A DNA stretch of 64,000 bases from Prado023 sp963706885 (GTDB lineage: Bacteria; Actinomycetota; Actinomycetes; S36-B12; CAIYMF01). The notes under the pieces were generated by a model. The model was not told where the DNA came from. It worked only from the letters and a program-made list of their open reading frames with translations, and searched no databases. The position numbers and the translations under genes were made by a program. The stretch is from the NCBI GenBank assembly GCA_963706885.1, contig CAVPNX010000014.1, positions 1 to 64,000 of the forward strand, given 5' to 3'. Positions 37,810-47,663 of this stretch are shown here, piece by piece; position 1 is the stretch's first letter, and each line of letters starts with the position of its first letter.

Positions 37810-37987
37810 GGCCCACAGGGTAGCGAGGGCGGCCGGTCGGGCACACGCGTGACGCGCGGGGCGACTCCCGACCCCGCCCGGATCGCCCCTCGGATCGCCC
37901 GATCCGGCGTACGGGACGGCGACACGCCACGTCTCACGATGTGAACGGAAGTGGACAGATCGACCACGCTGGGGCACCCTCTGCGTC

Positions 37988-38077
37988 ATGACGACGGCCG
38001 GGCGCGCGACGGACACCCTTGTGGTGCGCCGTCACGTCGACCTGTGCCGCATGCAGTCGTGCATGTGTTGCGCCTGA
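37988..38077 (+). CDS. Cys-rich leader peptide ahead of the sulfite reductase operon
   Basis: A 29-residue ORF ends with HVDLCRMQSCMCCA and TGA, four Cys in the last ten residues. Its RRHVDLCR core is shared by short 'putative leader peptides' found upstream of sulfur genes across Actinobacteria. In mycobacteria such Cys-rich upstream ORFs act as attenuators: low Cys-tRNA stalls the ribosome and allows the downstream operon to be expressed. The sulfite reductase ATG lies 106 bases downstream. No strong Shine-Dalgarno is seen, so it may be translated from a leaderless or near-leaderless transcript. Confidence 0.82.
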   Translation: MTTAGRATDTLVVRRHVDLCRMQSCMCCA

Positions 38078-38182
38078 TCCCCAGCTCCCCTTCCGGACGC
38101 TGTGGTCGACCAGGCGCCGGACACCCCTGATCCCGCGCCCGGCTCTGAGCGCATGCGTCCTCCGAACTCCCGGAGAACGCTC

Positions 38183-39866
38183 ATGACCCAGACACCCGCC
38201 CCTCCCGCCCGTACCGGCCGCCCCGCCCGCGACGAGGGCCAGTGGGCGCTGGGCTCCACCGACGCCCCTGAACGCCAACGAGGAGTTCAAGCTCGCCGAC
38301 AACGGGCTGAACGTGCGCGAGCGGATCGAGACCGTCTACTCGCGTGCGGGGTTCGCCAGCATCCCGGCCGACGACCTGCGCGGGCGGATGCGCTGGTGGG
38401 GCCTGTACACGCAGCGCCGCCCCGGCATCGACGGCGGTCGCACGGCCAGCCTCCCACCCGAGGAGCTCGACGACGAGTACTTCATGCTGCGGATCCGCTC
38501 CGACGGCGGGGCCCTGAGCAGCGAGCAGGCCCGGGTGATCGCGGGCATCTCGACCGAGTTCGCCCGCGGCACCGCCGACATCACCGACCGGCAGAACATC
38601 CAACTGCACTGGATCCGGATCGAGGACGTCCCGGAGATCTGGCGACGGCTGGAGTCCGTGGGGCTCAGCAGCACCGAGGCGTGCGGTGACACCCCGCGCG
38701 TCGTGCTCGGCTCCCCGGTGGCCGGGGTGGCCGCCGACGAGATCATCGACGGCACCCCCGCGATCGAGGCCATCGTGGCGCGCTACGTCGGCGACCCGGA
38801 GTTCGCCAACCTGCCCCGCAAGTTCAAGTCGGCGGTCTCCGGCTCACCACGCCACGACGTGGCCCATGAGATCAACGACGTCTCCTTCGTCGGGGTCGTG
38901 CACCCGGAGCACGGGCCAGGGTTCGACGTGTGGGTCGGTGGTGGGCTGTCCACCAACCCGATGCTCGCCCAGCGCCTCGGTGCGTGGGTACCCCTCGACG
39001 AGGTCGCCGACGTCTACGGCGGGATCATCGGGATCTTCCGCGACTACGGCTACCGCCGGCTTCGCAACCGGGCCCGGCTGAAGTTCCTGGTCGCGGACTG
39101 GGGTGCGGCACGCTTCCGCGAGGTGCTGGAGACCGAGTACCTCGGGCGAGCGCTCATCGACGGGCCGGCCCCCGATCCGGTCCCGGCCGGGGCCCGCGAC
39201 CACGTGGGGATCCATCCCCAGCGCGATGGTCGGGTCTACGTGGGCGCGGCCCCGACCGTCGGGCGGATCAACGGCGAGGTCCTCGGACGACTGGCCGACC
39301 TGGCCGCCGCGTACGGCTCGGGGCGGATCCGGCTGACCGCCCAGCAGAAGCTCGTGATCCTGGACGTGGACCCGGCCCGCGCCGACGACCTCGCCGTCGA
39401 GTTGGCTGAGGTCGGCCTGCAGGTGCACCCGCACGAGATCCGCCGCTCGACCATGGCGTGCACGGGGATCGAGTTCTGCAAATTGGCCATCGTCAACACC
39501 AAGGACACCGCACGTGTGCTCATCGAGGAGATCGAGGTGCGCCGGCCGGAGCTCGACGTCCCGCTGGCGGTGCACGTCAACGGGTGCCCGAACTCGTGCG
39601 CCCGCTTCCAGGTGGCCGACATCGGACTCAAGGGGATGCTGGTCCCCGATGCCGCAGGCGTTCAGGTGGAGGGCTTCCAGGTGCACCTCGGGGGGTCGCT
39701 CGGCCACGCGGCCGGATTCGGCCGCAAGCTGCGCGCACTGAAGGTGACCGCTGCCGAGCTGCCCGACTTCGTCGACCGCCTCACCGGCCGCTACCTGGAG
39801 CAGCGCACCGACGGCGAGCAGTTCGCCGAGTGGGTCGTCCGCGCCGACGAGGAGGCCCTGCGATGA
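38183..39866 (+). CDS. sir: Ferredoxin-dependent sulfite reductase (one frame break near the N-terminus)
   Basis: The enzyme reduces sulfite to sulfide using a siroheme coupled to a [4Fe-4S] cluster. The cluster Cys pairs are in STMACTGIEFCKLAIVNTK and VHVNGCPNSCARFQVADIG. Substrate-side residues are in FARGTADITDRQNIQLHWI. ATG at 38183 follows CGGAGAACGCTC and gives GQWALGSTDA. The rest (LNANEEFKLADNGLNVRERI) is in another frame. One extra C near 38265-38268 explains this, and the length (one over a multiple of three) agrees. It opens the cys operon and ends overlapping the next gene (ATGA). Nitrite reductase is unlikely in this context. Confidence 0.95.
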
Positions 39867-40150
39867 GCAGCGCCCCTGGACCTGTGTCATCGATCCAGCA
39901 CCCAAGTGGTCGGATCGATGACACAGCGAGAACAGGCACCCCAATCAGCGGGGAGCGCGCCGTGCCCTACCACTGCCCGTACTGCGCGGAGGAGGACCTG
40001 CGCCCACTTGGGGCCACCCCGGGCTCGTGGCACTGCCGGGCGTGCACCCGCACCTTCTCCGTCACGTACCTCGGGATGCAGCCCTTCGAGGCTGTCTGGC
40101 CACCTCCCCCACCGACGCTGGCCGACCCGCACCCAGGAGGGCCGTCATGA
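39863..40150 (+). CDS. Small zinc-ribbon-like protein of the sulfite reductase operon
   Basis: This 95-residue protein has CPYC at about residue 39 and CRAC at about 59, a four-Cys ribbon, then FSVTYLGMQP. Similar small proteins sit between sulfite reductase and cysH in many Actinobacteria; their role is unproven. The ATG overlaps the sir stop (ATGA) and its own stop overlaps the cysH ATG. The first 35 residues are unusual: they are encoded by a 45-base palindrome (39882-39926) that keeps the frame open, giving SSIQHPSGRIDDTARTG before the family-like AVPYHCPYC. Confidence 0.75.
   Translation: MSSAPGPVSSIQHPSGRIDDTARTGTPISGERAVPYHCPYCAEEDLRPLGATPGSWHCRACTRTFSVTYLGMQPFEAVWPPPPPTLADPHPGGPS
39882..39926. 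repeat. Palindromic element inside the zinc-ribbon gene
   Basis: CTGTGTCATCGATCC and GGATCGATGACACAG are perfect 15-bp arms around a 15-base loop ending TGGTC. It shares its plan, part of its arm (TGTG--ATCGAT) and loop features with the element at 9565. It sits in frame near the 5' end of an overlapping operon gene, so it is translated. Confidence 0.75.
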
Positions 40151-40863
40151 CCACCACCGCCGCCAGGACCGCGGACCCGCGGATCGCCGCCGAGGGGGCC
40201 CGGGTCGTCGGTCACTTCGCCGACCCGTACGACCAGGCCCGGATCGCCCTGGCCTGGGCCCACGACGAGTTCGGCAACGACCTGGTGCTCGCCTCGAGCA
40301 TGGGCGACGAGATGCTGGTGCACCTGGCCAGTGAGGTCATACCCGAGGTGAACACGCTGTTCATCGACACCGGCTACCACTTCGCCGAGACGCTGGGAAC
40401 GGCTGCCGCGTACGACGCCACCCGCCCGATCACGCTGATCACGATCACCCCGCAGCAGACCGTCGCCGAGCAGGACGCCTCCCAGGGCCCGGACCTCTTC
40501 GCGCGGGATCCCGACCGGTGCTGCGCCCTGCGCAAGGTCGAGCCGCTCGAGCGCGGGCTGGCCCCGTTCGCCGCGTGGATCACCGGCATGCGCCGTGCGG
40601 ACGCCCCGACCCGGACCGACATCGACGTGATCGGCTGGGACGCCCGGCGCGCGAAGGTCAAGCTCAACCCCCTGGCGGCCTGGACCGACGAGGAGGTCGC
40701 GGCCTACGCGGAGCGCAACGGGGTCCTGCTCAACCCACTGCGCCAGGTCGGCTACGCCTCGATCGGGTGCCGGCCCTGCACGACTCCCACTGCCCCTGGA
40801 GACGATCCCCGCGCCGGCCGCTGGTCGGGTCGGGCCAAGACGGAATGCGGGTTGCACACATGA
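40147..40863 (+). CDS. cysH: Phosphoadenylyl/adenylyl-sulfate reductase
   Basis: The enzyme reduces activated sulfate to sulfite with thioredoxin. The P-loop-like region is LASSMGDEMLVHLASEV, followed by LFIDTGYHFAET. The Cys pairs RCCALRKVEPL and GCRPCTTP are the four [4Fe-4S] ligands that mark the APS-reducing type. The catalytic Cys is in the C-terminal KTECGLHT. This argues for adenylyl-sulfate as substrate. The 238-residue length is normal. The start overlaps the upstream stop and the end overlaps cysD (ATGA at both). Confidence 0.95.
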   Translation: MTTTAARTADPRIAAEGARVVGHFADPYDQARIALAWAHDEFGNDLVLASSMGDEMLVHLASEVIPEVNTLFIDTGYHFAETLGTAAAYDATRPITLITITPQQTVAEQDASQGPDLFARDPDRCCALRKVEPLERGLAPFAAWITGMRRADAPTRTDIDVIGWDARRAKVKLNPLAAWTDEEVAAYAERNGVLLNPLRQVGYASIGCRPCTTPTAPGDDPRAGRWSGRAKTECGLHT

Positions 40864-41789
40864 CCACCACGACCCTGACCGGCACCCACCCCACGCTCGC
40901 CGTCGACCACCTCTCGGCGCTGGAGAGCGAGGCGATCCACATCATGCGTGAGGTCGCCGGGGAGTTCGAGCGCCCTGCGCTGCTCTTCAGCGCGGGCAAG
41001 GACTCGGTGGTGATGCTGCACCTGGCCATCAAGGCGTTCCACCCGGCACGGGTGCCATTCACGTTGGTCCACGTCGACACCGGCCACAACTTCCCCGAGG
41101 TCCTCGAGTACCGCGATGCCACGGTCGCGCGCACCGGGACCCGGCTTGTCGTGGCCCACGTCCAGGACTGGATCGACCGAGGGGTCCTGCGCGAGCGCCC
41201 CGACGGCACCCGCAACCCACTGCAGACCGTTCCCCTGCTCGACACGATCGCCGAGCACCGGTTCGACGCCGTCTTCGGCGGCGGGCGGCGCGACGAGGAG
41301 AAGGCGCGGGCCAAGGAGCGCATCTTCAGCCTGCGCGACGAGTTCGGCCAGTGGGACCCGCGCCGGCAGCGCCCGGAGCTGTGGGACCTCTACAACGGCC
41401 GCCATGCACCCGGCGAGCACGTGCGGGTGTTCCCGTTGTCGAACTGGACCGAGGTCGACGTCTGGCGCTACATCGAGCGCGAGGGCATCGAGCTGCCCGG
41501 CATCTACTACGCCCACGACCGCGCGGTGTTCCGGCGCAACGCGATGTGGCTGACCGCGGGCGGATGGGGCGGGCCGCGTCCCGGTGAGCCGGTCGAGGTC
41601 CGGCGGATCCGCTACCGGACGGTCGGGGACATGTCCTGCACCGGTGCCGTCGAGTCGACTGCCACGACCGTGGCCGAGGTGATCGCCGAGGTCTCGGCCA
41701 GCCGACTGACCGAACGGGGCGCAACCCGCGCCGACGACCGCATGTCCGAGGCAGCCATGGAGGATCGCAAGAAGGAGGGGTACTTCTGA
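40860..41789 (+). CDS. cysD: Sulfate adenylyltransferase subunit 2
   Basis: The small ATP-pyrophosphatase subunit makes adenylyl-sulfate. The PP-loop is LLFSAGKDSVVMLHLAIKAF, followed by HVDTGHNFPEVLEYRD and FGGGRRDEEKARAKERIFS. The 309 residues match the family; the C-terminus RKKEGYF is the conserved end. The stop overlaps cysN as TGATG. Confidence 0.97.
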   Translation: MTTTTLTGTHPTLAVDHLSALESEAIHIMREVAGEFERPALLFSAGKDSVVMLHLAIKAFHPARVPFTLVHVDTGHNFPEVLEYRDATVARTGTRLVVAHVQDWIDRGVLRERPDGTRNPLQTVPLLDTIAEHRFDAVFGGGRRDEEKARAKERIFSLRDEFGQWDPRRQRPELWDLYNGRHAPGEHVRVFPLSNWTEVDVWRYIEREGIELPGIYYAHDRAVFRRNAMWLTAGGWGGPRPGEPVEVRRIRYRTVGDMSCTGAVESTATTVAEVIAEVSASRLTERGATRADDRMSEAAMEDRKKEGYF

Positions 41790-43046
41790 TGGCCCACGAG
41801 CTGCTCCGCCTGGCCACCGCCGGGTCCGTCGACGACGGCAAGTCCACCCTCGTGGGTCGGCTGCTCCACGACACGAAGTCGATCCTGGCCGACACCATGG
41901 ACGCGATCGAACAGGTCAGCCGTGACCGCGGCCTGGCCGCGCCCGACCTCGCGCTCCTCACCGACGGCCTGCGCGCCGAGCGCGAGCAGGGCATCACGAT
42001 CGACGTGGCCTACCGGTACTTCGCCACGCCCAACCGGTCATTCATCCTCGCCGACACCCCCGGGCACGTGCAGTACACGCGCAACATGGTGACCGGGGCC
42101 TCGACAGCGGAACTGGCCCTGATCCTCATCGACGCCCGCAACGGCGTGGTCGAGCAGACCCGCCGGCACGCGGCCATCAGCGCGCTGCTCGGGGTGCGCC
42201 ACATCGCGGTCGTGGTCAACAAGATGGACCTCGTCGGCTTCGACCAGGACGTGTTCGAGACGATCCGAACGGAGTTCGAGGCCTATGCCCGTGCCCATGG
42301 CGTCGACGACGTGGTGGCGATCCCGATCAGCGCCCTCGACGGCGACAACGTGGTCACCCGCTCGCCGCGCACCGACTGGTACCGGGGTCCGACCCTGCTC
42401 GAGCACCTCGAGGCCGTCCCGGTCGGCAGCGATCCCACCGACCAACCCTTCCGGTTCCCGGTGCAGTACGTGATCCGGCCCCAGGATGCCGAGCACCACG
42501 ACTACCGCGGCTACGCAGGTCGGGTCGAGGCGGGCAGGGTGTCGGTGGGCGACGTCGTGGTGATCGCCCCCGGCGGGGCACACTCCACGGTGGTCGGGAT
42601 CGACACCTACGACGGGCCGCTGGCGTGGGCGCAGGCGGGCCAGTCGGTCACGCTGCGCATCGCCGACGACATCGACATCTCCCGTGGCGACCTGCTCGCG
42701 GGGGCGGCCGCACCCCCGGAGGTGGTCCGCGATGTGGCTGCCACGGTCACCGTGCTGGCCGAACAGGCACTGGTCCCCCGCCAGCGGCTCCTCCTCAAGG
42801 CCGGTTCGCGCACAGTCCGCGCCCTGGTCGAGAGCATCGACAGCCGACTCGACATCGACACCCTGGAGGCGCATGCGGGTCGACCGGCTCGCGCTCAATG
42901 ACATCGGCGAGGTCCGGATCCGGCTCGCCGAGCCGGTCGCGTTCGACCGGTACGACGACATCCGGTCCACCGGTGCGTTCCTGCTGATCGATGACCAGAC
43001 CGGGGCCACCGTGGCTGCCGGGATGGTCCGGACGACCGCCGCATGA
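41789..43046 (+). CDS. cysN: Sulfate adenylyltransferase subunit 1, GTPase (one frame break)
   Basis: This EF-Tu-like GTPase drives CysD. G1 is ATAGSVDDGKSTLVGRLLHD, the switch region is EREQGITIDVAYRYF, G3 is ADTPGHVQYTRNM and G4 is VVNKMDLVG. No APS kinase domain is attached. The main frame ends wrongly at 42901. The true tail (RVDRLALNDIGEVRIRLAEP, then FLLIDDQTGATVAAGM) is in another frame after a break near 42868-42880. Length one over a multiple of three fits an inserted base. The ATGA at 43043 overlaps the start of the siroheme synthase. Confidence 0.95.
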
Positions 43047-44542
43047 CCGCCCCCGGATCGCCTCGAACCAGTGCCGCTGCCCGCTACCCGTTGCTCCTGG
43101 ACCTGGCGGGCCGCCCCGCCCTGGTGGTCGGCGGGGGGCCGGTGGCAGCACGCCGGGCGGCCGGGCTCGTCGCAGCTGGAGCTCGGGTGACGGTGATCGC
43201 CCCGGCGATCTGCGAGGACCTCCTCGACCTCGTGGACAAGGGCTCGGTCGCGTGGCTGCCCCGTGAGGCAACGGCCGACGACGTCACGGCCGGGCCAGCG
43301 GTCATCAGCGCCGCCAGACCTGCCGCGGGGGTGGCCCGAGATGCAGATCGAGCCCACAGCGCCGAAGCGGCCGGAAGTGCCGAGGCGGTGGGACAGGTCG
43401 ACGCGTCCCGCTGGTGGCTGGTCCACACCGCCACCGGCGACCTTCCGGTCGATGACGCGATTGCCCGGACGGCCCACGACGCAGGGATCTGGTGCGTGCG
43501 CGCCGACACGGCCGAGGAGTCCGCCGCACACGTGCCCGCGGTCGCGCACGGCCCCGACGGGGTGCAGGTCGCGGTCTGCGGTGGTGGCGACCCCGGACGT
43601 GCCCGGGCGATCCGCAACGCGATCAGCGCCCAGCTGGCCGCGGGAGCCCTCCCCCTGCGCCGCACCCGCCCCATCGCGACCGCGCCCGGATCACGTCGGG
43701 TTCGAGCGGATCGCGTTCGTCCGAACCCGACGCGATCGGCCGATGGACCCAGCAGACCCGACGCGATCACGGGGCGCGTCGGGCGAGTCGTGCTGGTCGG
43801 GGGTGGGCCGGGGGATCCGGGGCTGATCACCGTTACGGGGCGGCAGTGGCTGGCGCGCGCCGATGTGGTCGTGACCGACCGGCTCGGCCCGACCAGTCTC
43901 CTGGCCGAACTCGACCCGGGCGTCACGATCATCGACGTGGGCAAGACCGCCGGGAACCATCCGATCCCCCAGGACGAGATCAACCGGATCCTCGTCGAAC
44001 ACGCGCGGGCCGGGCACACCGTCGTGCGGCTCAAGGGCGGGGACCCCTTCGTCCTGGGACGCGGCGGCGAGGAGGCGCTGCACTGCCTCGCCGGGGGCGT
44101 GCCGGTGGAGGTGGTGCCGGGGGTGACCTCGGCCGTGAGCGTCCCGGCGGCGGCCGGGATCCCGGTGACCCACCGCGGGATCACGACGTCGCTGGTCATC
44201 GCCAGCGCCCACGCCGGGGCCGGTCAGGTGCTCGACGCCGCCCGGACGGCCCCCCGCGACGCCACCCTCGTGCTCCTGATGGGACTGTCCGGGTTGGCCG
44301 CGACGGCCGTGGAGCTCATCGGATCCGGCCGGGATCCGGCCACGCCGGTGGCCGTGATCAGCGACGGGTGGACGCCGCGGCAGCAGACCGTGACCGGCAC
44401 CCTGGCCAGCATCGCCGCGGACGTGTCCGCCGCGGGCCTGCCCGGCCCCGCGGTGATCGTCATCGGAGAGGTCGTCGGCCTGCGCGCACAACTCGGCGAC
44501 CTCTCCGGCGTGCCGTGGGCCGATATCGCACGGGCTGGGTGA
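43043..44542 (+). CDS. cysG: Siroheme synthase: precorrin-2 dehydrogenase plus uroporphyrinogen-III methyltransferase
   Basis: This fused enzyme of 499 residues makes the siroheme precursor for sulfite reductase. The N-terminal dehydrogenase has the NAD site RPALVVGGGPVAARRAAGLV. The C-terminal methyltransferase begins RVVLVGGGPGDPGLITVTG and includes TVVRLKGGDPFVLGRGGEEA and VPGVTSAVSVPAAAGIPVTH. The linker near residues 210-245 is arginine-rich because it is encoded by a palindrome (43689-43737) and a further half-copy, all in frame. It is followed after 12 bases by a chelatase gene. Confidence 0.94.
   Translation: MTAPGSPRTSAAARYPLLLDLAGRPALVVGGGPVAARRAAGLVAAGARVTVIAPAICEDLLDLVDKGSVAWLPREATADDVTAGPAVISAARPAAGVARDADRAHSAEAAGSAEAVGQVDASRWWLVHTATGDLPVDDAIARTAHDAGIWCVRADTAEESAAHVPAVAHGPDGVQVAVCGGGDPGRARAIRNAISAQLAAGALPLRRTRPIATAPGSRRVRADRVRPNPTRSADGPSRPDAITGRVGRVVLVGGGPGDPGLITVTGRQWLARADVVVTDRLGPTSLLAELDPGVTIIDVGKTAGNHPIPQDEINRILVEHARAGHTVVRLKGGDPFVLGRGGEEALHCLAGGVPVEVVPGVTSAVSVPAAAGIPVTHRGITTSLVIASAHAGAGQVLDAARTAPRDATLVLLMGLSGLAATAVELIGSGRDPATPVAVISDGWTPRQQTVTGTLASIAADVSAAGLPGPAVIVIGEVVGLRAQLGDLSGVPWADIARAG
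43689..43775. repeat. In-frame palindromic element plus half-copy in the cysG linker
   Basis: GATCACGTCGGGTTCG (43689-43704) and CGAACCCGACGCGATC (43722-43737) match as inverted arms at 15 of 16 positions with a 17-base loop. A further arm-like AGACCCGACGCGATCACG lies at 43755-43772. The element encodes part of the Arg/Pro/Ser linker between two enzyme domains and keeps the frame. Confidence 0.7.
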
Positions 44543-44554
44543 CCATAGGCACCG

Positions 44555-45313
44555 ATGGCACTCACCCTCCTGGCCCACGGATCACCGGATCCCAGGCACG
44601 CCCGCGACGTTGCGTCCCTGGCCGGTCGGCTCAAGGTGGCCGGGATCGCCACGAACGTCGCGTACCTCGACCATCACGCGCCGAGCGCGACCGAGGCGGC
44701 CCGGTCGTGGCAGGACGCCGGCCAGTCGGACACCACCGTCGTCCCGCTGCTCATCAGTCCGGCCTACCACGCCCGCGTCGACGTCCCCGCGGCGATCGCC
44801 ACCATGCGCACGGCGGCACCGCGGCTGGCCGTGTCCGCAGCCGACCCGGTCGGGCTGCACCCGCTGCTGCTCAGCGCAGCCGCAGAGCTGATCGCCGCCT
44901 CAGGCCTGCCGGTCGACTCACGGACCGGCATCATCCTCGCCGCCGCAGGCTCCCGTGACCTGCGCGCGGTGGGCTCGATGGAGTCCCTGTTCCGCACCCA
45001 GGGGGCGGCGCTGACCGACACGCTCGGCGCGCGCGCGGTCCGTGCGGCCTACCTCGACGGCGGCCGACCCCTGGGTCGGATGCGCACGCTGATGCGATGC
45101 GTCGACGGGTGCACCAGCTTCATCGTCGTCCCGATGGTCGTCGCCGACGGGATCCTGCGCGACCGGATCGTCGCCGCTGCGGACCGCCACGACGCACCGG
45201 TCACCCCCGGCGTGCTGGCCGACACGAACGCCCTGGCCGACCTCGTCGTGCTGCGTGCCGGCTGCGCCCCCGCGCCCACGACGGAACCAGTCCCGTCCCG
45301 CGCCCGCCGCTGA
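44555..45313 (+). CDS. Sirohydrochlorin ferrochelatase-like (CbiX/SirB) protein
   Basis: This 252-residue two-lobed chelatase begins MALTLLAHGSPDPRHARDVA, with the catalytic His in AHGSPD. VPLLISPAYHARVDVPAAI contains the second metal-site His. It would insert iron (siroheme) or cobalt (cobalamin); the operon points to iron. It is the last gene of the sulfur operon and converges on the S9 peptidase. Confidence 0.88.
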   Translation: MALTLLAHGSPDPRHARDVASLAGRLKVAGIATNVAYLDHHAPSATEAARSWQDAGQSDTTVVPLLISPAYHARVDVPAAIATMRTAAPRLAVSAADPVGLHPLLLSAAAELIAASGLPVDSRTGIILAAAGSRDLRAVGSMESLFRTQGAALTDTLGARAVRAAYLDGGRPLGRMRTLMRCVDGCTSFIVVPMVVADGILRDRIVAAADRHDAPVTPGVLADTNALADLVVLRAGCAPAPTTEPVPSRARR

Positions 45314-45345
45314 CCCGCCGCTGACGGCGCGCGCCAGCCAGCCCG

Positions 45346-47497
45346 CTACCCGCTGATCCCCATCGCTGCGAGGATCACGGCCTGGGTCTGGGCCTCCTCG
45401 TCGAGGGCCGCATACCGCCCGGCCGCCCCGCCGTGGGAGCCCTCCTCGAGGGCGACGCGCAGCAGCACCCCACCACGTCGGCCCGGGACCTCCACCGCCC
45501 CCCGGTCGGGATCGGTCGCCCGCAGCCGCGCGACCCACTTGGCCGGCTCGTGGACCACGACGCGGGGGTCATGCACGGCGCCGGTGGCCAGGATGAACGG
45601 GCGCCTGCCCGCGGGGGGGACGTTGTCGTAGGGCGAGTAGTCGACCATCCACGTGTACTGCTCGGGCAGCGCCGGATTCCCCCACTCCTCCCACTCGCCC
45701 ACAGTCAGCGGCAACTCGGAGTCCAGCATCGAGTTGACCACGTCGACGAACGGCACCTCGGCGATCACCGCCGCGAAGGCCTCCGGGTCCAGATCCATGC
45801 TCGCTGCGACCAGCAGCCCACCAGCCGACCCGCCCCGGGAGACGATCCGCGAGCCATCGACAACAGCACCCGGACCGAGTTCCCAGCGCCCGGGCGACGT
45901 CGACGAAGTCCCGGAACGAGTTGGCCTTGCTCGCCATGTGTCCCTCGTCCCACCAGCGCCTGCCGAGCTCGCCCCCACCACGGACGTGCGCATGGGCCCA
46001 GACCACCCCGCGGTCGAGCAGGCTGGGCAACGAGCGGCTGAAGGTCGGCTCGTAGGTGTACTCGTAGGCACCGTATCCGTACAGCAGGCAGGGGGCGGTC
46101 CCGTCCAGCGCGGTGACGCGATGGGCCACGAGAGTCACCGGGATCTGCTCGCCGTCGCGCGCCGTGACCCACCGCTCGGTGACGACGTAGCTGCTGACAT
46201 CGTGGTTCGGCGCCTGCGCCCGATGGCGCACGACGGGCTCGCCGTCGGGGTCGAACGGGTGGTCGATCCACGTGGGCGGATCGACGCGGCCCTGCGTCAC
46301 GACGGTGACGAACGAGGCATCGAACTGCTCGTTCGTCGCGAGCTCGATGAACGTCCCCGGGCCTGCGCCCAGCGCACGGGCCCGCGCCCAGTCCAGGCCG
46401 TCGGCGGCCACCGGCACGATGTGCAGCGCCGTCCTCCCGGACTCGCGCAGGGTCACGACCACATGGCCGGCGAAGGCGTCGACCGCGACGAGGCGGGCGG
46501 AGTCCCGCTGCGAGGCGCCGGGACGCACCGGGTCGGGGCCATCGGACATCGGGCCATCGAGGGCCGGGCGCCACTCCCGCGGATCCGTCGCCCCGAGGCC
46601 CAGCCAGCACAGCGTGAACTCCCGGGCGCCCCCGTGGTTGGTCACCGCGAGGAAGGGCTGCGGGCCGCCGGTGACGGACTCCACGTGGTACTCGTGGTGC
46701 TCGCGCCGCCCGCCGACCGTGACCGGGGCCGAGGTCGGGTCCTGCGCAGGGATCGCCCACGTCTCGGAGGCGTCGCGGCTGCCCGCGTGGATCAGCACCC
46801 ACCGCCCACAGCGGGTGGTGCGCACGGAGAGCTCGAAGCGGCGGTCGTCCTCCTGGAGCACCAGCACGTCGCCTGCCGGGTCGGTGCCCACCTCGTGGCG
46901 CCAGACCTGGAAGGGGCGGTACACGTGGTCCACCACCGTGTAGAAGAAGGTGCGGCCGTCCGCCGACCACGCCCCCCCGTAGTAGGTCCGCTCCATCCGC
47001 TCGGGCAGGTCCGCGCCGGTGGCGACATCGCGGAACCGCAGCTCGAAGAGCTCCTCGCCCGTGGAGTCCACCGACCACGCCAGCAGCGTCCCGTCCGGGC
47101 TGATCTCACGGACCCCGAACTCGCCGTAGGTGGAGTCCAGGGCGGCAGCCTCCAGGTCGAGGTCCACGAGGACGGACCACTCCTGCTTCCCGGCGTCCCG
47201 GCGCTGGAACTGCCCGAGCTGGGCACCGTCGGGCATCACATCCCGGAACTGCGCCGATCCGCAGGTGTGGGCAGGGCCCTCCTCGGCCAGCGGCGTACGA
47301 GCCACCATCTCCGTGAAGAGCCGACGACGCAGGGGCTCCAGCGCCGCGGTGGCTGCCGCGTAGTGGTCCAGCTCGGCGGCCAGGTACTCCCTGAGCTCCT
47401 GCCCGCCGGCGGCCATCCAGGCGAACTCGTCGGGCACATCCCGACCGTGCAGGTGCCGGACATGCGGGCGGCTGGGTGCCACGGGAGGGGTGACCAT
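45346..47497 (-). CDS. S9 family peptidase, oligopeptidase B-like (one frame break)
   Basis: This cytoplasmic serine peptidase has about 716 residues. It opens MVTPPVAPSRPHVRHLHGRD, and a beta-propeller covers the first 400 residues. The hydrolase domain includes LLYGYGAYEYTYEPTFSRS and HVRGGGELGRRWWDEG. The nucleophile Ser is in IVSRGGSAGGLLVAASMD, the Asp in ATGAVHDPRVVVHEPAKW and the His in LEEGSHGGAAGRY. The frame breaks near 45880, just before the Ser loop, and one extra base explains it (length one over a multiple of three). Oligopeptidase B cleaves after Lys or Arg in short peptides. It is the last broken gene in the window. Confidence 0.93.
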
Positions 47498-47663
47498 GAC
47501 GGCCGAACCTAGCAGGGGTGCAACGCCTTACCCGACGATGACGCATCGTGTGCCGAGACCGATCATGTGTCGGCTATCCTGCGCACGTCCTTCCGACCCG
47601 GGGTGGGGGAATCACCTGCCGGAGGCGGACCCGAGGCCATGTGCCCTGTCATCGGAGGCACCG

